Positions 7,017-14,968 of a DNA stretch of 16,222 bases are shown here, one piece after another; position 1 is the first letter of the stretch; every line of letters begins with the position of its first letter. The stretch spans positions 201,868 through 218,089 of the forward strand of contig MU646824.1 of assembly GCA_026770585.1 (NCBI GenBank), in the 5' to 3' direction. Source of the stretch: Baffinella frigidus (taxonomy: Eukaryota > Cryptophyceae > Cryptomonadales > Baffinellaceae). The position numbers and the translations under genes were made by a program. The notes beneath the pieces were generated by a model, which was not told the origin of the DNA, did not search any database, and worked only from the letters and a program-made list of their open reading frames with translations.

Positions 7017-8396
7017 GTGCTGCCTCATGACCGAGAGAGAGATAGTTGAAAATTGGAGGAAATGGGATTTGGGTGGAGGAAGAGATAAGAAGGCGACTGT
7101 GCCAACTGGATCGAGCCAGGAGCTGTGCGACCCGGAATCCAGGCCAGAGCCCACAGAGTCGAGGGTTTACGGTAGGATTTGGCAGATGCTGGGCGCGGCG
7201 TGCATGATGCCCTAGAATGTTCCTGAATGACTCAGAACCCATGCAATTTGCTTGAGGGTCTGCATGGCGAGGCAGGAGATTGTGGACTTTATTACCACCA
7301 GGCGAGTGATGCAAGACAGTGGTTTCCCTGCACCTGGCGTGGACTTTGAGCCTTCACGTGTTCGTCAAAGAAACCCTTTTGTAGATTGCAGATGTGATGT
7401 CATCACGCCACCAATGCTTCAGGGTTTCGTGTTTCGGATTTTGGGCGGATGGGGCGCCTCGTGGTGCCCTGCCTCTCCATCCGTCTGCCTAGCGTTGCCG
7501 CAGTCGGGTTGCTCAGTGCTCCTCTCTCACCCCAGATTTGATGGTCAAGCGTGGAATTTGGATGATGCAGGGCTCCTAGGGATTCAGGGGTGAGAGAGGA
7601 CTGACACGTTCCCCGTGGTGGGTGGTGACAGCCCGAATGTTTCTCGGAGGAAATCCGGCGGAATGTCTCTCTCCAGCTGGGCGGGTGCACCGCTGGCGGG
7701 TACTCCCTCCTCGCGACGATAGCCTGCACCTGCAATCCATTTTTCTGAGCTTTCACTCCTCTCCTGCGCTTGCTGTGGAGTGGACGGTACTGACAGACAC
7801 GCTCCTCGTTCCGAATGCCTGCGTGATTCATGCTTTGTAATTTAGATTTAGGGTTCCCGTGCCCAAACCCTGCACCCCAAACCCTAAATCCTAAACCGTA
7901 CACCCTAAACCCTAAACCCTAAACCCCAAACCCTATACGTAACCCCACCCTCTAAACCCAAAACCCTGAATTCTAAAACCTCAGCCCTAAACCCTAAACC
8001 TTAAACCCTCATCCAGGCGGCACGCGATGAGGCGCACGCTCGCGCCCGGGAGCTACAGATGTCGAGCGTTCGCCGGCGATGTGCTCAACGTAAACCCTTC
8101 AACCCTCAACCCTCAACCCTCACCCTCAAACTTCACCACGAAATCCTCAACACGAAACACGAAAAACTAAACCCTCTACCCTCAATCATCAAACCTCGAA
8201 ACGAAACCCTCAACACGAAACACGTAACCCCTGAACCTTAAACCCTAAACCCTAAACCTCAAACCATCAACCCTACATTCGAACCCCTAGGTGGCGGCAA
8301 AGGCCGAAGGGGGAGCGTGCGGGCAGCAGTGCAAGGGCGGAGAGCGCCTGGCGATGCCCACCGAGGGCGGCGAAGAGCTCGTCCAGGTCAGAAGGT

Positions 8397-8435
<39 letters not shown>

Positions 8436-11400
8436 GGGTTAGGGTTTAGGGTGGCTCCTGTCGTCGCGGAGCACGCAAGCACGTGTAATGTTGTCGATGC
8501 TGTTGTGTTGGGACTGAGAGAGAGCCTCTCACGATTATGTGGGTTGTACGTGCGTTCCATCCGAAAGGCAGCGCCAAAAAGCAGCGGCTAAGAGGTTTAA
8601 CGCCCTGTGGGCTTCATCCCACCGCTGGCGGACAGGACCCTTCGCCATCATTATTTCGATCTTTTGATCATGACGGGACCCCCCCGAGTGTGACCAAGGG
8701 GCATCGGGGGGTCAGTTTCCGAGGAGGGTCGGAAGCGACCCGCCTGCGTGTGCACCAAATAGGAAATCGCCCCCCTCCTGGTACGAATTATCCAGAATCA
8801 AGAGACCGTTACTGCCGTGCGCTGGAGCGGCTCAGCGGGGGTGTCGAACACTGACCCGGGTGTTTCCAACACTCGTCCGAGTGTGTCTAGAACGCCTGAC
8901 TGGGTGTGTCTGTGGCAGCCAACGTGCGTCAAGTGTCCAGCGAACCACTTCTCGGTGGGAGGCGGACAGCTCATCCGGGAATGGGGCGCGGTATTCACGC
9001 CCGCAACCCCTAATGATGGAATTTATGGTTTACCCACAAAATCGCAAAATCCCAGGTGTTGCAGAGCAGAATCTCAATGCGACCACATCGCAGATTTGTG
9101 AATCAATGTATCTGCTCAGGCACGAGTCCCCGCTCTCTCACTGTGACACCCCGGCGCGGTAGTCACGCCCGCACCCTCAATACGCCCTCCTTTTTGCGAC
9201 CCTCGAAAACAGCACCTTTCCAACCTCAATGAAACCAAATCATGAATTTGTGAATCAACGTGTCACCGTATGCTGTAGGGCCACGAGCTCGCTCCATCTT
9301 CGACTGTCGAACATAGCACCCTTCCCCGCAGGTTTATTTTCTTTTTCGTTTATGGTGTATTTTATTTCCCATTAAATAAATAAAAAATTACATAGGTAAT
9401 AGTAAACAAACTCTGACATTTGGTGAAAGGCGCGATCCATACGGCTGCGAGGAGCACACGCTGCTGTCGGACAAATAGCACGCGTCTGATTTACTACCAG
9501 TTCCGGTCGCAGTTTCCTCTGTCGTCACCGGTGACAAACTTTTGCAGACTTTTTTTGTCAAGTCTTTGTTTGTCAAGCATTCACTCACAGGCTGTCAAAG
9601 ACTTGACGTGTAAAGCATCAATCTCGCGTCTCGTGCCACTCAGGCATCCTTTCGCGCTGGTTCGCTGGTTGGGTCGGGCCTCAGGAGCCCAGTGAACTTG
9701 TTCCGCTTGCCCTCTGCCCCGTGCCTCAACCCTACACCCTGAGCCCTGAACCCTCGACCCTCGCAGGTTGGGTCGGGCAATGAGGAGCCCACCGCGCCTC
9801 ACGCAGGGCGTCCGGGGTGGGGCGCTTCCGGTCTGCCTCCCACCCAAAGTATCTAGAAAGTCGATTGTAATCCGGGATCGTGGTAGGACGTTGAAACGCC
9901 TTTGTACGATACGTTTTGACGCGGCCTCAGGAGCCCGGCGCGCCGCGCGGAGGACGTCCCGGGTGGGGGGCGTCCGGTGTGCCTCCTGCCCAACACCCTA
10001 ACCTCCCAACCCCGCTGAAATATCGATTGTGGTGCAGGTCGTGGCCACGAGGTTTTTTCGGTGCTGGCCTCGAAAAAGATGATTTTTGTTGTGGGGGATC
10101 CACGGGACGCCAGTTTCGGGTTTATGGTTTATGGTTCAGGGTTTAGAGCTCAGGGTTTGGGGTCTGGTGACGGTACTCGTGTGTAGCTACTACAAGGTGG
10201 GGGAGAAGGACTGACGCGGAACGTGTGTCCTGGTTTTACTATTCCATTTTGTTGTCTCGTTGATTTTGGTGTCTGAGTTTGGTATCTCGGGAGCAGGGGA
10301 TATGGCGACCAGCGCGCTTCCTCCGCAGTTCGAGACAGTCTGCTACGGTTTCAACGACACCACCTACCAGGTTCCCCGCAAACTCCCCTCAGAGATGGCA
10401 TCGGAGTGGTCCCCAAAGGAAATTTCGACCGAAAATCCGGTCGAAATGTCGGTCAATTACATTTCCGTGTACCGATAAAATTCAAATCGGTACCATGAAC
10501 ATAAACTGACCGGCCTGCAAAGCCTACTGCGTGGCATGGCCGTTACTGAAGAAGAACGAAATGTGGCAGGAGACTGGGAGCATGAACGACGCGTGGCAGC
10601 GCGGCCTCGCGTGCACTCCCTGGGCACCCTCTCCGGACGGGACCTTCCTCTCATCCGGAGCATCCAGGGACGCCCACAAGGCACCCCCCCGCTCTCTCTC
10701 ACTCTCAACCCCTTCACATGCCCTCGACCTCAACACGGCAAGATTGTTCTTGAACAATCTCTTGCTCTGGGCGGAGGTGCCCCCCTCCTGTTAGTGTTGG
10801 CCGAGGAACCATGAACACTAAAACCTACACCTCAACCCCTAAAACCTGAGCCCTAAACCCTAAACCCTAAATACTATACCCCAAACCCAAAACCCTGAAA
10901 CCCGAACCCGAAACCCCACGCCCCAACCCCCAAACCCCAACCACCAAGTCTCAAACCCCAAACTTCAAACTCCAAACCCCAACCCCAAACTCCAAACCCC
11001 ACACCCCACCCCCCCCGCAGGTGCGGTCGGAGCTGCGGGCGCGGCTGAGGTTCGTAACCAAAGGAAAGCTGTGGTTCTCGTACAGAGTGGACTCCGACGG
11101 AAACCCAGCGGCGATTTCGTCGTGTCCGTGGCTCCAGGGGGACACTGCCATCCCAGGCGAATGGGAATGCCTCGATGGTACCAGGGTTTATGGTTTCGGG
11201 TCTAGCCCCCCACGGACGCCGCTTTTTCGGATTCCAGCTTTGGGATTGAAGCTTTGGGATTGAAGTGGGAGTTGGGGTTGAAGTGAGGTCCTGCTTACTG
11301 TCTGCAATTCCAAACTCGCGACGGAAGCTCTGCGGCGATTTTCTTGCGGCTTCAAGGGGATACGACCATCCCGGGCGAATAGGAATGCCTCGACGGTAAA

Positions 11401-11654
11401 CACTCTAGCTCTGGCTCTGTCTATTTGGTCCGACCAGTTTAGTGAGCCCGGGCTGTTTCACCTCAAAAGTTGACGGGTTCGTACCGCACACCCAGCATGT
11501 CAACTTGAGAACAGTCGGCCAACCCGCGTGAGGCAGAGCTGGATAATACAATACACCACAACCCGGGGGAGTGGGAGTGCCTCGACGGTAGCACCCCGCC
11601 ACCCCCCCGGGTGGTGTCTGTCGCACTATCTCTTTCTCTTTATCTCTTTCCCCC

Positions 11655-11702
<48 letters not shown>

Positions 11703-14700
11703 CGTGTGTATATATATACATATCTTCCGGCAGCGTCGAGCGGCGGTGACGGCTGATAGGATCGCCGATCGGGGATGTCTTCAGGTGGGGACCTCCACGG
11801 AGAGAACACGGTGCCCTGGTGGGAGGTAACACACGCTGAACCCTAACAGGGACGCGGGGAGATGCGTGGACGTGCAACGAACACGGGGGACGTGGCAAGT
11901 GCCCAGCCAACTTCCCGGAAATGTGCGCCCAGCCGTCCGTCTGCGCGGGCGGGTTGGCCTTCTGCTGCAGGTGCTATTCCCGAGCATGCTGCGTGTGTGG
12001 TACAAATTTGTCAACTTTGGAGCGGGGAAGAGCCCAGGCTCTCCAGATTGGTGAGGCAAAATAGATTCAGACAGAGCTAGTAATCGTGTATTTGGGACGA
12101 TTTGCTTCCTCGGCTTGGGGTTTACCCTAAATCCTCAACCCTTAACCCTAAACCTCAAACCCTGAACCCTGAACCCTAAACCCCAAGCCCCCAACCCCAA
12201 ACCCTACATCCTAGACCCTGAACCCCAAACCCCAAACCCCAAGTCCCAAGCCCCAAACCCCAAACCCCAAACCCCAAACCCCACACCCCAAACCCCAAAC
12301 CCTGAACCAGCATCGACTGCGCGGGGTACGGAGGACAGCGGCTCTGCCCAGCCACCGGTGGCCTGCAAGTCCTCCTCTGCAGGTGCCCAGAGTCATATTA
12401 CCCCCCGGATCTCATGTGATTAGTCCCTCTCAGCTTCCCCCACAGCACACTCCTGATCCAACCTCGTGCATAGAACGCACCGCCACGCCCTCAGCCGATC
12501 TCACCAGCTTCCCCTCCAGTACGGGATGGTCACCCGGGTCCGACCCTTTCCAGTACAGGATCTAGCTCTGCCTCCCCCGGGTTGGCCGAATATTCTTAAG
12601 TTGACAGTCCGGGTTTGCAGTATAAATCCGTCAACTGTGGAGCAGGAAAGAACCCGGGCTCACGAAATTGGTGAGCTGAAATAGACTGAGGCAGAGGTAG
12701 AAGATGGTCGCGCTGATCCGACCGCTGCGTGCCGTGAGTTTCTGGGTATCGAATAACCTTGATCTTGGTGCAGGGACACTCGGCTTCGGTCGTGCCAGCC
12801 GCAGCCGCTCCTTCCCCTCGTCTCGCGCACTCGCTACTATGTCTCATCCCAGCTGCAGTGGCGATGGGTGGAGATCGACATGCCTGAAGGCTGGAGCGAG
12901 GTCCGTCCCTCGCTCAAAAGCTGACGCCCCCAATTTGACCGCGTATCCCGCCTCCCCAGACTTGAGAACCGGATCCAACAGGTTGTCTGGTTCTGAATAC
13001 GAGCAGCAACTTGAGAATTCAGAACCGGAAATTATGTTGGATCCGGAACCCGAGGTTCTGTTATCCAGTGCCCGAGGTCATGCGGTTTGGGTTTGGATTG
13101 GTGCTTTGCCAAGTGCTACTCCTTTGCCAGGGTGCGCATCTAGAGGCCATGAATCTTATCGGGGCGAGTACTTGATGTAAATACTCCTCGCCCGTATGGA
13201 ATTGGAGCCATTAGCCTAATTATTGAAGAAAAGGCTCCAATCCTCTATGGGAGAGAGTATTATATTAGGTATGTGGTAGAGAGTGGGGATTAAATGGATG
13301 AGGACGACGGCAGATCCGGTTCAACTACATGCGAGACGGCGCGGTGCTCGGGGAGGACCAAGCTTTCATCGGCGAGGTCAATTCAATCCATGATCCCCAA
13401 ATCTCCGGAACCAACAGGTCTTCCTGAACCGCATCGAGCGGCTCTCCCCCCGTGGGAAGCTTTGCATGATGCACGTGCGCCCCAACGCCCAGACCCCCGC
13501 GAGGGTGGCAACATGCTGGGAAATGACAACGCGTTCGTCGCCGAAGTGATCCACTAGGCTCATATTCAGTCTATTTGGTGTGCCCGGGCTGTTTTCCGCT
13601 CCAACGTTGATGGCTGTGTACCCATCTACCCAGGATGTCAACGTGAGAATAGTCAAGGTCAATGTGACTCAGGGTGAGCTGGCAACTCACGCAGGGCCGG
13701 CGGGTTTTGAGCTCACGTCTTTTTGAGATCGGGTGAGGGCATAGGCTAAGATAGCAAATTTGACCATTACGATAGCACATCACGGTGCTTGAAATTGAAA
13801 GTTAGTTTGTATGGAATTGACGAGGTGGGGGCACAGGTCGGGTGGAGTGGGTCGAAGCTGGCTGACGAGGCTTGCCATCCGTGTCCCGAGGGCAAGCAGA
13901 GCGTTGCTGGGTACTTCCCTACCTGCCTGCCTCTCGCTCTCGCTATCTCTATCTCTCTCTCTCTCGCTCGCTCTGTCATTGTTTCTGTCTATATCTCACT
14001 ATCTCTTTCTCTCGCTCGCTCTTTCTCTTTGAGACGCTCACACCCAGCGGCGAAGTTGCGCATTGCTCTCTTGCACGCGGACACACTCGAGGCACTCCCA
14101 GCAAGTTGAGCATTGCTCTTGCTCGTTGGGCATTGCCTCTGCTCATGGGGCATTGGCCATTACGCTGTGGCTCGCAGAACGTTTTGGGTGGGTTGTGGGG
14201 TGACGAGGAGGCATCAACCGTTGCTTTACAAGGAATCTCATGTGGAACCTTACTCAATGAAAAGCACCGTGTGCTATCTTGGAGGTGATCTTCTGCTATG
14301 GTCAAGCTATATCAAGGCTCATATGACAAATTATCGAGGCTAATGTAACAAATTATCGAGGCGAATATAACAAATTGGTCCCCGCGGCAGATCGGACCGG
14401 TGTTCGCACTGCGAGAGAGACACTGTCTGGGATCGCTCTACGGGCGGGTACTCCCCGCCTCTACATCCAGTCCGCATCAACAACGTATCAGCCTGTTCTG
14501 CAAGCGCAATGACACGATGGCGTCCCGCCTGTCCCCCCGGTCTCGAAATGGCGGTGGGAAGTGAGGCGTGGCGTACGTCCCGCCGCCGCATATGTGAGGA
14601 CCGAAATTCTCTGTGAGAACCGACATGGTCCAAGGACGGGCCCGCCTCAGGACCACAGAGTGAATCCTCAAAATACCGGGATAAAACTTTCCGAACATCT

Positions 14701-14904
14701 GACCTGAAGCCATCAAGGATCTCATGATTAGCTATCGTGTCGAAAAGAAACCCAGGGGCCTGTCCGAGGACTCGGGTGCCTCCCCCCATGGTGGCAGATG
14801 TCGGGAGTGCCGCGGCAATGCGTCCGCGCTCCCGGGGTTCGAGCAGTGCTCCAACCTCTCTCTCTCTCCCCCCCTTCCTTCCTCCCTCTCTATCTCTCTC
14901 TCTA

Positions 14905-14968
<64 letters not shown>

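Larger units (their letters stand above)
7017..8016 (+). other. Unresolved stretch of the plus gene
   Basis: Expected to hold the exon(s) between the signal peptide and the first cysteine segment. Open stretches exist at 7252-7593 (MARQEIVDFITTRR...) and 7622-7770, but none has both motif support and clean borders. Confidence 0.3.
8387..10328 (+). other. Long unresolved stretch, probably mostly intron
   Basis: Contains the G-rich array (8395-8452), the 21-bp repeat, an imperfect inverted repeat at 8678-8713, an AT-rich patch (9335-9420), the 9557 inverted repeat and the threefold repeat. No exon could be defended. Confidence 0.35.

Noticed and set aside
7624-7780. EGF-like cysteine peptide (GGCTAGGYSLLATIACTC) as an exon
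   Set aside because: Ends in a stop soon after, with no convincing acceptor or phase link; left in the unresolved stretch.
11626-11910. His-Thr or Cys-Val repeat open frames
   Set aside because: Translation of the (TG)n tract on either strand.
11905-11972. Exon copy ending CTGCTGCAG/GTGC
   Set aside because: Most of it aligns with the decayed left half of MITE copy 4.
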